Assembly (NCBI GenBank): GCA_959602645.1
Contig: CAUGTZ010000001.1
Location: forward strand, 62,001 to 126,000
Origin: an uncultured Collinsella sp.
Lineage (GTDB): Bacteria; Actinomycetota; Coriobacteriia; Coriobacteriales; Coriobacteriaceae
Length of the DNA: 64,000 nt
Direction of reading: 5' to 3'
Below the pieces are notes generated by a model, which ran no database searches, was not told the DNA's origin, and was given only the letters and a program-made list of their open reading frames with translations. Position 1 is the first letter of the stretch, and every line of letters starts with the position of its first letter. The translations under genes and the position numbers were made by a program. This document shows, piece after piece, positions 16,806 to 25,309 of the stretch.

Positions 16806-16840
16806 GGGGAGGGCCGACAGCATCGGCCCTCCCCTCTTTT
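16806..16840 (+). terminator. Rho-independent terminator
   Basis: A perfect 12-bp stem (GGGGAGGGCCGA at 16806-16817 with its complement at 16823-16834) has a 5-base loop and ends in TCTTTT. Confidence 0.9.
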
Positions 16841-16977
16841 GGACCCGCGCATATTGCCACTTGTCGGCGCAATTCCAGCCCTCAGAATGGGACACATGGC
16901 CCACCCTAGCGAGCCGTCCACGCGTACAGTAAAGACAGGTAATCCATGGGCGGTTACAGATCGAGGAGGACACGACC

Positions 16978-17571
16978 ATGAAAAAGAAGGCCTTTGCGAT
17001 TCTCACCCTCTGCATCAGTCTCTTTGCCGCAGTTGCCCTGGTGGGCTGCGGTGGCAGCGGTGGCGCTACCGGCAGTGGCGGTGGCGGCGGAGCAGAAAAG
17101 CCAGCCGTGGATATGAGGACCGACTTCATTTGGTTTAAGGTCGAGGTTCCCGAGGGCGTCGAGATCACCGACGTTGCCGGCGACACCGCCGACAGGGCCC
17201 AGTTTAAGTTCACCGAGAGCGAGCATGCGAGCGACCGCTTCATACCCATCTTCGACCCCGATAAGAACGCCGACGAACTGTTCGACTACGAGGCAAAGTG
17301 GAAGGCCAACTCCGGATGGACCGAGAGCGACCCCGTTAAATACAACGGCAAGACCTGGCGCAGTGCTTACTTTACGCACTCGGGCGGCGTAACGACCGAG
17401 TGCTTTACCGACGTTGAAGGCGGCAGCGTTTACGTGCGCATCGACAACGTCGAGGAGCACAAGGACGCCGTCGAGACCATGATGAAGTCCCTGGAATTTG
17501 CCGATGATATCGCCAAGGCCAAGACCGAGGCCATGGACGTCAAGCTCGAGGATATCGAGATCAAGCGCTAA
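16978..17571 (+). CDS. Secreted lipoprotein (paralogue 2)
   Basis: The 197-residue protein is parallel to the gene upstream: signal peptide MKKKAFAILTLCISLFAA, lipobox LVGC, a glycine-rich linker, then TDFIWFKVEVPEGVEITD and a domain of about 150 residues ending in charged helices. ATG 16978 has GAGGAGGA upstream. The two domains share their frame of conserved aromatic and glycine positions but differ widely elsewhere, so the duplication is old or fast-evolving. It carries its own terminator and the same upstream motif as copy 1 (16887-16905). Function unknown; a surface-exposed binding role is possible. Confidence 0.85.
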   Translation: MKKKAFAILTLCISLFAAVALVGCGGSGGATGSGGGGGAEKPAVDMRTDFIWFKVEVPEGVEITDVAGDTADRAQFKFTESEHASDRFIPIFDPDKNADELFDYEAKWKANSGWTESDPVKYNGKTWRSAYFTHSGGVTTECFTDVEGGSVYVRIDNVEEHKDAVETMMKSLEFADDIAKAKTEAMDVKLEDIEIKR

Positions 17572-17641
17572 GCGACTGGCGAGCGCAGCGGGAAACACGA
17601 GCGCAGCGCAAACAAGCGACGGTACCCCAGCGCTTCGTACT

Positions 17642-17676
17642 AAGGGAGGGCCGGTAAACCGACCCTCCCTTTCTTA
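17642..17676 (+). terminator. Rho-independent terminator
   Basis: The stem AAGGGAGGGCCGG/CCGACCCTCCCTT, with one G-U pair and a 4-base loop, is followed by TCTT. It lies about 70 bases after the second lipoprotein. The rest of the 309-base gap to 17880 shows no gene. Confidence 0.85.
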
Positions 17677-17880
17677 TGCCGGCAGCCGACGAACGCGAAG
17701 ATGCCGGGCGGCAAAACCGCCCCCCCCCAGCGCGGTAACGGCACAACATGAACAAGCACCCCAGCACGTCCGCTCGCCGATTTATAGCGCCGCGCAGACA
17801 ATTGAGCCGACACCTTTAAACATCCGGGCAGTAAAGTGACCAAAATAAGTGCATAACCGCACCCTGCGAATGGAGGAGTT

Positions 17881-20364
17881 ATGACCGAACATCATGCCAT
17901 CAGTCGCCGAGCGTTTACGCTGGGCCTTGGACTCGCGGCGTTGTCGCCACTTGCAAGCCTGCCCGAAACCGCCACGCTGGGCATTAGCCCGCGGACAGCC
18001 TTTGCGGACGGCACGGCCGAGTCAGCGGCCACCCTCGACAATTTCGTCATTCGCCTTCGCCCCGCGGGCTATTTTCGCACCGCGAGCGTCAACGAAGACG
18101 GCAACGTCATCGGCAACGTCTGCCACCTGTTTAATGACGGCACGTCCAGCAAGCTCATCCTTGAGCACGTAGGGACCGATGCGGACGGCACAAACTGGTA
18201 TGCCATCCGCACCCTGCTCAATTTCGAAGAGCACAAGAAGACGGGCTACAGCATTTGGTCGGTCGATGGCGACTCGGACAAAGATGGAAAGGTCATCCAC
18301 GTATGGAGTGGCGAGTACGACCATAAGGACAGCCGCGCCTATACGTTCGACCGCCAGTTCGACGGAACTTATATTATTCGAGACCGCATATACACGAAAA
18401 ACGGTATTAACTACCTGGCCATAGAATCGAAAGGCAAAGACCAAGACAACAACAAGATTTGCCAAAAGAAATATTCCATTCCGTGGGAGCTCGAGCTTGT
18501 CGGCTACAGCATGGACAAGACCAATGCCACAGTTAGCAGCATCGACTGGACCACGTATAGCAGCTACGTCGACGGACCATGTTGGATGAGCCACGTCGAA
18601 GGCAACAAGTACCTCGACGAGCTGAGCATCCCGGGCACGCACGATTCGGGAACTTGCAGCGTGGACAACGACACCGAACCCCAATCCTCGCAAGTAAAAT
18701 GCCAGCAGGATTACATTCCCACGCAGTTGCTCGAGGGAATCCGCTATTTTGATATCCGACTCGGAAAGGGCGACGACCCCGGCATCGACCACGGGATTTT
18801 CTACCTACTCAAAAAAGACGGGAACTATCTGCATCTCTCCGATGTCATCGGGTACTTCAAAACGTTTTTGAACGAAAACCCGTCAGAAGCGCTCATCATG
18901 CTCGCATCGCGCGGCAACGATGAGGCTACCGACGAAAGCATAACGACGGCCTTTGGCAAGGTTATGGATGAGAACCCCAACCTGTTCTACACGTCGAGCC
19001 ACGTCCCCACGCTGGGCGAGGTGCGCGGAAAGATCGTTCTGCTGCGTCGATTTAGGCTCGACGGCAACAGTGTAAGCGGCCATACGTGGGGCCTCGACCT
19101 TACCGAATGGGATTACAAGATCAAGGCTCACTCCGACAGCACCACTATGTGTCTCGTCCAAGACGCGCGGGGCTTTGAAGCCGCGGGAGAAACAGGCGAC
19201 AAAGAGCCCTATTGCACCAAGGTATACGCCCAGGACAAGTACAAACTCACGGGAACCGACAAGCTCAGCTGGGTCGATAATGCGCTGAAGGAAACGACCG
19301 GGCGCACGCGCAACAAGGTGGACGTCGTGGACGATGACGAGGCCAAGGTGCCAGTCCAGGAGCGTTGCTGGTCTATCAACTACACCAGCTGCACGGGTTT
19401 GTCGCACGGAGGCAATCCTTTTACCTCGGCACGAGTAGTCAACGAGCATCTGTACAAGAGCCCGTACATCAATCCCAGCGGCACCGAGGATACAAAGTCA
19501 GATTACCTCAAGCACATTGGCATCATCGCATCCGACTTTGTTGATGCGGCGCTGGCACGGAGCATCTACCAGCGCAATTACAATTACGATACGAAGCACA
19601 CGCAGTCGGCTTCGTGCTGCCTCCCGACCCGCATGCGCATGACGTACGGCGACTCGCTGAGCGATGCCTCGCTCCAGGATGGCAAGACCGTTGGCGAGGG
19701 CCATTTCCGCCTCGTCGACAGCAGCAACGTACTCAACGTGGCGGCTTCGGGCCATGCGTTTACCATCGAATATGTGGATGTCGACGCCTTGGGCAACGAG
19801 ACCGTTACGGAGCTGCGGGGTCATGTGCCCATCTATATCGATCCGCGCGCGTTGACGCCCCATTTTGAGGGGCTCGAAGGCCTTAAGGCCGGCGAAGACG
19901 TGCGCGCCAAGATTGCGGCATCGCTCGAGGGCAAGCTCGAAACCGATGCCTGCACGGCCCAGCTCGAGTTTGTGCACGACGCGAACGGCGCTCCGGGCAC
20001 GACAATGGCCGAGGGCGAAACATTTGCCGCAGGGACGTACTGGGTGCGCGCGAAAGGCCTTTTGGGCGACGCGGCACAGAACTACAAGCTTGCTAATGAC
20101 GGAGCCGCGAGCTTTACCGTGACGGCTTCGGGCAACGCAGGCGCTACGGACACCGGCGACGGCAACGGCAACGGCACCAACGCAGGCGGCGCCGACAAGA
20201 ACGACAAGGGCAACAAGCGCAAGGGCTCAGGCGAGAAGCTTGCCGGCACAGGCGACGGCTCTGGCATCGCCGCCGGGCTCGCTGCCGCCGCCGTGGCGAC
20301 GACAGTCGCCGGCGCAGCAATGCTTGCCAGTGACCGCGACAATACCGAGGACGTTAACGAATAG
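17881..20364 (+). CDS. Exported phosphatidylinositol-specific phospholipase C-like protein with LAGTG sorting signal
   Basis: The 827-residue protein opens with a Tat signal (SRRAFTLGLGLAALSPLASL), cleaved near residue 42. Residues 50-210 look like a beta-rich, possibly trefoil, binding module. From about 215 a PI-PLC X-type domain begins: SIPGTHDSGT with the catalytic His254, RYFDIRLG at 289, and a second His304 in DHGIFY. Residues 590-760 contain beta-sandwich-like repeats. The C-terminus has LAGTG, a membrane helix and a short tail, the layout of a sortase substrate with the LAxTG variant. The tail after the helix is acidic rather than basic, which is unusual. The enzyme would cleave inositol phospholipids or glycolipids outside the cell; substrate unproven. 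GGAGG precedes the ATG. Confidence 0.85.
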   Translation: MTEHHAISRRAFTLGLGLAALSPLASLPETATLGISPRTAFADGTAESAATLDNFVIRLRPAGYFRTASVNEDGNVIGNVCHLFNDGTSSKLILEHVGTDADGTNWYAIRTLLNFEEHKKTGYSIWSVDGDSDKDGKVIHVWSGEYDHKDSRAYTFDRQFDGTYIIRDRIYTKNGINYLAIESKGKDQDNNKICQKKYSIPWELELVGYSMDKTNATVSSIDWTTYSSYVDGPCWMSHVEGNKYLDELSIPGTHDSGTCSVDNDTEPQSSQVKCQQDYIPTQLLEGIRYFDIRLGKGDDPGIDHGIFYLLKKDGNYLHLSDVIGYFKTFLNENPSEALIMLASRGNDEATDESITTAFGKVMDENPNLFYTSSHVPTLGEVRGKIVLLRRFRLDGNSVSGHTWGLDLTEWDYKIKAHSDSTTMCLVQDARGFEAAGETGDKEPYCTKVYAQDKYKLTGTDKLSWVDNALKETTGRTRNKVDVVDDDEAKVPVQERCWSINYTSCTGLSHGGNPFTSARVVNEHLYKSPYINPSGTEDTKSDYLKHIGIIASDFVDAALARSIYQRNYNYDTKHTQSASCCLPTRMRMTYGDSLSDASLQDGKTVGEGHFRLVDSSNVLNVAASGHAFTIEYVDVDALGNETVTELRGHVPIYIDPRALTPHFEGLEGLKAGEDVRAKIAASLEGKLETDACTAQLEFVHDANGAPGTTMAEGETFAAGTYWVRAKGLLGDAAQNYKLANDGAASFTVTASGNAGATDTGDGNGNGTNAGGADKNDKGNKRKGSGEKLAGTGDGSGIAAGLAAAAVATTVAGAAMLASDRDNTEDVNE

Positions 20365-20393
20365 GCAAGCCAGTTTTTGGGCGCATCAACTCA

Positions 20394-20431
20394 ATCGGGG
20401 CGCAGAATACCGTTCTGCGCCCCGATTTTTA
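20394..20431 (+). terminator. Rho-independent terminator
   Basis: A perfect 14-bp stem (ATCGGGGCGCAGAA at 20394-20407 with its complement at 20413-20426) with a 5-base loop runs into TTTTA. It lies between convergent genes. Confidence 0.93.
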
Positions 20432-20455
20432 CCTTGGACCGAACGCCGTTATCGG

Positions 20456-20725
20456 CTACATCACCATGTTCAGCGCGTTCACAAATTCCTGGGCCTTCGC
20501 ACGGCTACTCAGGCTAAAGACGCAAGCGGTCAACAGCCTGTTACGCAGAAAAACATCGCGGCCTTTGATTCTATTGACGCCCGTGATGTCCTTAAGATAG
20601 ACAATTTCGGTGTGCTTGCCACCAAAAGTGCCCTTCTTGAGCACCTCGATACGGTTGGGGTAGATCTTGACGTCTTTAAACCTACCCGAACCCTTGTCCT
20701 GAAACAGCAAGGTGTTGTTGTCCAT
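20456..20725 (-). CDS. Small PH-like domain protein
   Basis: This 89-residue protein has alternating beta strands and one C-terminal helix (AKAQEFVNALNMV), the pattern of bacterial PH-like or short DUF4429-like domains. ATG 20725 (MDNNTLLFQDKG) has GGGAG eight bases upstream; the frame is open to 20770 but that extension lacks support. No signal peptide or membrane segment is present. It stands alone between a convergent PLC-like gene and a divergent nuclease gene. Function not known. Confidence 0.65.
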   Translation of the reverse strand: MDNNTLLFQDKGSGRFKDVKIYPNRIEVLKKGTFGGKHTEIVYLKDITGVNRIKGRDVFLRNRLLTACVFSLSSRAKAQEFVNALNMVM

Positions 20726-20893
20726 GCGTGTCACTCCCGTGGGGTTCGCTAAAACTGTCTCTATGGTCACATTTTAGTCACCGCAAGGCCCCCATGCGAA
20801 GGTGCCAGACAACGCAGCAATTCGTGTCCGCGCGAGGCTTTAAACTAAAGACAATAAAGATGCACTCCTCAAGAGGAAAGTCGGGCGATATTG

Positions 20894-21943
20894 ATGGGTG
20901 AACTGGTTAACCGCGGGGAATCGGCAATCGTGCCAGAAGTTTTTTACAAGCAGGTTTCCTCGATTCTCAACGCCGCTCGCGACAAGGCCTATACCGCCGT
21001 TAACTTTGCGATGGTTGAGGCGTATTGGGAGATCGGCAAGAGCATTGTTGATGAGCAGGGCGGAGAGGAGCGCGCCAAGTATGGCGATGCACTGATCGAC
21101 GAACTTGCCGTTAGATTGACTAAGGATTTTGGCAGAGGCTTCAACGCCAGAAGCTTAAGATACATGCGTCAGTTTTATCTTGCGTTCCCAATTCGGAACG
21201 CGCTGCGTTCCGAATTGAATTGGACACATTACCGCAGGTTATCGCGTATAACCGACCCTGATGCTCGAACATGGTACATGAACGAATGTGCCGATTCTCG
21301 CTGGAGCACGCGTCAGCTCGAGCGCCAGATCAACACCATGTTCCGCGAGCGCCTGCTTGCCAGCAAGGACAAGGAGGCCGTCACCCAGGAAATCCAAAAG
21401 AGCGCCCCGGCTCGTCGCCCCGAGGATATCATCCGCGACCCATATGTACTGGAGTTTTTAGGTTTCTCGGACGATACTGCGTTTCGCGAGAGCGATCTAG
21501 AGCAGGCGCTCATCACGCATCTTCAGAAGTTCCTGCTGGAGCTTGGCCGTGGTTTCGCTTTCGAGGCGCGCCAAAAGCGCATCACCTTTGATGGGCGCCA
21601 TTTCTATATTGACCTTGTGTTTTACAACTATCTGATGCGCTGCTTCGTGCTCATCGACCTTAAGACCGATGACCTTACGCACCAGGACCTGGGCCAGATG
21701 CAAATGTATGTGAACTACTACACGCGCGAGCTCATGAACGAAGGCGACAATCCGCCCATAGGCATCGTGCTCTGCGCGGACAAAAGCGATTCGATCGTCG
21801 AGTACACGCTGCCCGAAGACAACGACCAAGTGTTTGCCGCCAAATACCTGCCGTATCTTCCAAGCAAGGAAGAGCTGGCGCGCGAGCTGAGTGCCGAGTA
21901 CCGCGCCATCAACGAAGCGACTAATGGCGAAGCGCAAGGATAG
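20894..21943 (+). CDS. DUF1016/YhcG family PDDEXK nuclease protein
   Basis: The 349-residue protein has the two-part YhcG architecture. The N-terminal DUF1016 domain shows AYWEIGKSIVDEQ, RSLRYMRQFYLAFP and LNWTHYRRLSRI. The C-terminal PDDEXK nuclease domain starts near residue 200 with FLLELGRGFAFEARQKRI, then FYIDLVFYN and CFVLIDLKTD, giving the D...(D)xK catalytic set. Such proteins occur near restriction-modification and other accessory genes; none is next to this one. It is a single gene with only a distant GAGGAAAG before ATG 20894. The stop is followed without spacing, in the same frame, by the remnant of an ADP-ribosylglycohydrolase, so this gene probably came in by an insertion that replaced that gene's front half. 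Confidence 0.88.
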   Translation: MGELVNRGESAIVPEVFYKQVSSILNAARDKAYTAVNFAMVEAYWEIGKSIVDEQGGEERAKYGDALIDELAVRLTKDFGRGFNARSLRYMRQFYLAFPIRNALRSELNWTHYRRLSRITDPDARTWYMNECADSRWSTRQLERQINTMFRERLLASKDKEAVTQEIQKSAPARRPEDIIRDPYVLEFLGFSDDTAFRESDLEQALITHLQKFLLELGRGFAFEARQKRITFDGRHFYIDLVFYNYLMRCFVLIDLKTDDLTHQDLGQMQMYVNYYTRELMNEGDNPPIGIVLCADKSDSIVEYTLPEDNDQVFAAKYLPYLPSKEELARELSAEYRAINEATNGEAQG

Positions 21944-22405
21944 CAATGGGGCTCCGGCGAACGCGACAACGGCAACGGCTCGCTCATGCGCATCGCGCCC
22001 CTGGCGTTCACCGATGCGACAGACGAAGAGGTCAGCGAGGTCTCCGCGATTACGCACGCCCACAGAACGTCAACCGATGCATGCATCATATTTGTCAAGC
22101 TGATGAGGGATATGATGAACGACGCGCTCCCCTCGTGGGCACTCCATCTGAAAGGCGTGCCTGAGCAGGAGATCAAGTCAGGTGGCTTCGTGCGCGACAC
22201 CCTTAAGGCAGCCGCCTGGTGCTTCGTCAACACCAACAGCTACGAAGATTGCGTGCTTGCCGCCGTCAACCTAGGCGACGACACCGACACCACCGCAGCC
22301 GTCGCAGGCGCCCTCGCCGGCACGGCCTACGGTATCGGCGCAATTCCGCAGGAGTGGATCGATACCCTGCGCGGTAAAGAGTTGATTGAGAACTGCTTGT
22401 TTTAG
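21944..22405 (+). pseudogene. ADP-ribosylglycohydrolase, 5'-truncated
   Basis: Reading on from the stop of the preceding gene in the same frame gives QWGSGERDNGNGSLMRI, the central ADP-ribosylglycohydrolase motif, then ordinary coding sequence and the metal-site motif NLGDDTDTTAAVAGALAG near the end. A full protein of this family has about 100 more N-terminal residues with further metal-binding acidic residues; these are absent. Translation could begin at ATG 21986 to give 139 residues, but the active site would be incomplete. I therefore call it a pseudogene, although the remaining frame is clean. Confidence 0.8.
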
Positions 22406-22437
22406 GGCGCCATTCAAGAAATAAGGCAGGAGGCATC

Positions 22438-22659
22438 ATGGAGAGGAAGATCGCGAATATCGATGAGTTCAAAATGGACGAAAACGAGACCCCGATACTC
22501 CTAACGGGACTGAGGGAGGAAGAAAACCTTTATGTCCTCCCCGACGGGCGTCACCTCCCCTGCGGGGTCTACCGGACCGAAGATGGCGGCTCGCTCATTT
22601 ATGAGCCATCCGAACTAAGCTTCTTCGGGCAGATGCTTGCCCAATTCAAAGAGAACTAG
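22438..22659 (+). CDS. Hypothetical small acidic protein
   Basis: This 73-residue cytosolic protein has a strong ribosome site (CAGGAGGCATC) before ATG 22438. The sequence has two parts: a charged start (MERKIANIDEFKMDENETP) and a short beta-rich section with VLPDGRHLPCGVYR. No family is recognised. It follows the truncated glycohydrolase by 32 bases and may have been co-transcribed with the intact form. Confidence 0.6.
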   Translation: MERKIANIDEFKMDENETPILLTGLREEENLYVLPDGRHLPCGVYRTEDGGSLIYEPSELSFFGQMLAQFKEN

Positions 22660-22799
22660 AGGCTTGATTGCCCGTTAGATCGACACTGTTCAAAACCAGG
22701 GGGGCAGGCTATCCTCCACCGCGGCCCGTGAGGTAGAATTATGCCTGCCGCGGAATCCGCCTGCGGGCAACGCTCTAATCTCTGATTGGGGTGAAGCCT

Positions 22800-22892
22800 A
22801 TGAACTTGTTTCTTGAAATCCTGCGCCTCTCGATGTATGTAACCGGCATCGTCCGGAACCTCTACTCGATCTGGCGGGAATATAAGCAGTAA
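22800..22892 (+). CDS. Possible 30-residue peptide with its own terminator
   Basis: ATG 22800 opens a 30-codon frame (starts MNLFLEILRLSMYV, ends SIWREYKQ) with GGGGTGA seven bases upstream. A -10-like TAGAAT lies near 22733, and a perfect hairpin begins 23 bases after the stop. The peptide is amphipathic with aromatic residues, which would suit a small membrane-active peptide. The compact promoter-ORF-terminator layout is the main support; no family is recognised. Confidence 0.4.
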   Translation: MNLFLEILRLSMYVTGIVRNLYSIWREYKQ

Positions 22893-22914
22893 CGGATAGC
22901 GAAGGGAGTCATGC

Positions 22915-22940
22915 AAAGGGCCGGTTGCACCCGGCCCTTT
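22915..22940 (+). terminator. Terminator-like hairpin
   Basis: A perfect 10-bp stem AAAGGGCCGG/CCGGCCCTTT with a 6-base loop. The T-run is only the stem end, so efficiency is uncertain. The rest of 22941-23169 shows no gene. Confidence 0.6.
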
Positions 22941-23169
22941 AGACGATAATACCTGCGTTGCCCGCGCTTCCAAAGTTGACCGACTGAGGAGCGGGTTCCG
23001 CGGCACATCCTGATTTTACCCAGTGGCAAGGCTCTTTTACAGCCGTTCCACCGTTTATTTACATCTGCCAATCAAGACGAGACTACTACGCACCTTTATT
23101 ACACACGATATTTTCAGCCTGGTATAACCAAGTTCAATAATAGAATGCAAATCCAACCACCGTGTCTGA

Positions 23170-23274
23170 TTACAAAAAGATTTTTGCCTTTTCTGCAGCA
23201 AACTCTTCCTCGGTAAGCACTCCACTATCACGCAGCGTTGCAAGCCTCTCAAGCCTTGCAACTACATCAATCAC
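23170..23274 (-). CDS. SHOCT-type segment in an overlapping frame
   Basis: The frame from GTG 23274 encodes 34 residues, VIDVVARLERLATLRDSGVL then TEEEFAAEKAKIFL. This is a clear SHOCT motif (Leu-rich helix, LxDxGvLTeEEFxxxK). It overlaps the last codons of the gene ending at 23267 in the +1 frame and has no ribosome site of its own. SHOCT segments normally form the C-terminus of a longer protein. This one is therefore either the detached end of the upstream gene after a frameshift, the product of programmed frameshifting, or a coupled mini-gene. Confidence 0.55.
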   Translation of the reverse strand: MIDVVARLERLATLRDSGVLTEEEFAAEKAKIFL

Positions 23275-23638
23275 TATCCGCCAGCGTCTCAATAGTCTGT
23301 GAAACCTGCGGATACCGCTCAAGCTCCTTCGATAGGGCATCGACTATCTCGGCAATATTCTTTGCATTTTTGCCCCCGTTTAATACGTTTGCCCTGACCT
23401 TAGATGACGACTTGACAGTAACGCCAGATCCGCCTTCAACTGGAACAACCGAAATACTGATATTTTCGCCCCAAGACCAAAGGCTCATACCAATCTCGGC
23501 TGCAACTGTTCTTGTTGTGGGCGATACACTATCAACTTTTACTTTAGGCAGCTTTTCCATAGCTGCCTTCAAGGCATTAAACGTGTCGTCAGGAGAATAC
23601 GGTACCTGAAGCTGAAGCTGCTGATCCACAAAACCCAT
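23267..23638 (-). CDS. Small conserved protein, probably once fused to SHOCT
   Basis: The 123-residue protein starts at ATG 23638 with GCGGAGG upstream. It has beta strands with conserved-looking SPDDTFNALKAAMEKLPKV, then a sheet (ISISVVPVEGGSGVTVKSSS) and a final helix region IAEIVDALSKELERYPQV. The fold suggests a lipid- or ligand-binding START/DUF1499-like sheet, but I do not recognise the family firmly. The SHOCT motif in the overlapping frame at its end suggests the native protein is longer. Confidence 0.65.
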   Translation of the reverse strand: MGFVDQQLQLQVPYSPDDTFNALKAAMEKLPKVKVDSVSPTTRTVAAEIGMSLWSWGENISISVVPVEGGSGVTVKSSSKVRANVLNGGKNAKNIAEIVDALSKELERYPQVSQTIETLADSD

Positions 23639-23754
23639 AATCTGGCCTCCGCTTCTTACAAGATTAAGGCTATCGGCAATGGTAGCACGTTCCCAGCAGT
23701 CTTAAATTCGTCTCATGACCTTGCGATGCAGCCCGACGCCCCGGCTCCGCTTCC

Positions 23755-25092
23755 CTACTTCCCAAAGATCGCAGCGAACAATCCCTTGCGCTTGGGTTTT
23801 TCTTCTCGGTAGGAACCCTCGGCAGCCGCTGCCACCTGACGTGGCTGCTCGTCGCCTCCACGGCGCACAATTTGGTACAGGAATGGCGATTTGATGTATT
23901 TGACCTCGACGGGCGTGGCGTGAACGGTGCTTTCGCCGGACAGATGCAGGCTCGGATTGAGCGGCGCCACAATATGCGTCTCGCGCTTGTCGCTAAACAC
24001 CACCGCCGCCGCACGGCCCGTCTGGCCGTTCACGGCAATGCGCACCTGCTCGCCATTACGTCCATCCGACGCGGGACGATCGACAAAGTAGACCGGCACC
24101 ATCACCAGGCCGTCCTTATGCTTGCGGGCCTTGCGCGCCCAAGTGCGGATGCTCTTTTTATTGAGCCCCAGCACCGCCTCGGCATCGTTGCCGGCAATGT
24201 CGAGCGCCAACTTATCAATGACCACCTGGTCCTTGGTAGACGCATCGACGGAGACAACGCGAAAGTCACCTTCCTGCATGGCCGGGTCAAACGGCCCAAC
24301 CTTGGCAAAGTCCCACGGCTCCAAAATGCCCATAAGGCGAACATCCAGATAGTTTGCCCGCGGATACGCCCAGTCGAGCACCTCGTAGTACACCAGGGTT
24401 TCCTTGCTCAAGCCCTTGCCCGGGAAGCTCGCCATCATACGCAGGTCCGCCAGCGCCATGGGGAAATAGAAGAGCATCATGTCGTTTTGGATCGCGTCTT
24501 CCACGTCGTGCCCGGCAAAGGCATCCGGGTACTGGCGCACCAGCTGCAGCGCGTTGGCACGTGCCTGCTGCGGCGAAATTTCGCAGGGAATACCCTGCTC
24601 CGGCACATACTCCGCACCCACGCCCATGGTCAGACGTTTGCTAAACGTACCGGGCTTGAGCAAGTCGGCAATGCCGATCTTGTTGCCGCAGGACGGGCAC
24701 TCAAACACGCGCTGGGTCGACTCGCCCTCAAAGGACGCTCCGCAGAAGGGACAGGGGATGCTCACGTGCGTGGCCTCTTGGAACTCCTGGGCCGTGCCGC
24801 GATCCTCCCACAGCAGATGTTCCAGGACCGACTGATTGCGCCAGTGCGAATTGAAGAAATACCAGTCCGGGTCCACCGGGCGCTCGAGCTGCGAGACGTG
24901 CGTGAGCTTGAGCAGCCCGTCAACCACCGTCAGCGGCGTATGGCGAATGCCCAAAGCGCTCTTGGGCTCTCCGGCGTCCGCCTGCCACGGAATGACCGCA
25001 CCGCAATAAGCGCACTCAAAGCTGCGCTTAGCTTGGTGCGAGTACATAGGGCCGCCGCAGTTTTGACATTTAATGGCAAACATCTCGTCCAT
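23755..25092 (-). CDS. Double zinc-ribbon protein of unknown function
   Basis: The 445-residue protein has two zinc ribbons: CQNCGGPM with CAYCGAVI at residues 9-33, and CPFCGASF with CPSCGNKI around 114-138. The long C-terminal half is soluble and mixed alpha/beta, with no known enzyme motif, and ends in a Lys-rich tail (REEKPKRKGLFAAIFGK). ATG 25092 has AAAGGAGGA upstream. Related proteins are often found near SPFH or virion-core-like proteins, but none is here. Function unknown; a cytosolic membrane-associated scaffold is a guess. Confidence 0.75.
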   Translation of the reverse strand: MDEMFAIKCQNCGGPMYSHQAKRSFECAYCGAVIPWQADAGEPKSALGIRHTPLTVVDGLLKLTHVSQLERPVDPDWYFFNSHWRNQSVLEHLLWEDRGTAQEFQEATHVSIPCPFCGASFEGESTQRVFECPSCGNKIGIADLLKPGTFSKRLTMGVGAEYVPEQGIPCEISPQQARANALQLVRQYPDAFAGHDVEDAIQNDMMLFYFPMALADLRMMASFPGKGLSKETLVYYEVLDWAYPRANYLDVRLMGILEPWDFAKVGPFDPAMQEGDFRVVSVDASTKDQVVIDKLALDIAGNDAEAVLGLNKKSIRTWARKARKHKDGLVMVPVYFVDRPASDGRNGEQVRIAVNGQTGRAAAVVFSDKRETHIVAPLNPSLHLSGESTVHATPVEVKYIKSPFLYQIVRRGGDEQPRQVAAAAEGSYREEKPKRKGLFAAIFGK

Positions 25093-25309
25093 GGAAACGT
25101 CCTCCTTTGCACAAAGCTGTCGACATTAAGTATGTCGAGCAAACAGGCACATGCCCATACCCATGTGGCCCAAAATGGACCACCCAGGCAGACGAGAAGG
25201 CTCGCTCGTTAGCACCGGCAGACTATTGCTGCATTTTCTGAGCATCGGTGCACGGCGCCCCCGCGCGAGCTACACTATCCCCTTAAACATGATTGTGAGG
25301 ACGACCGCT

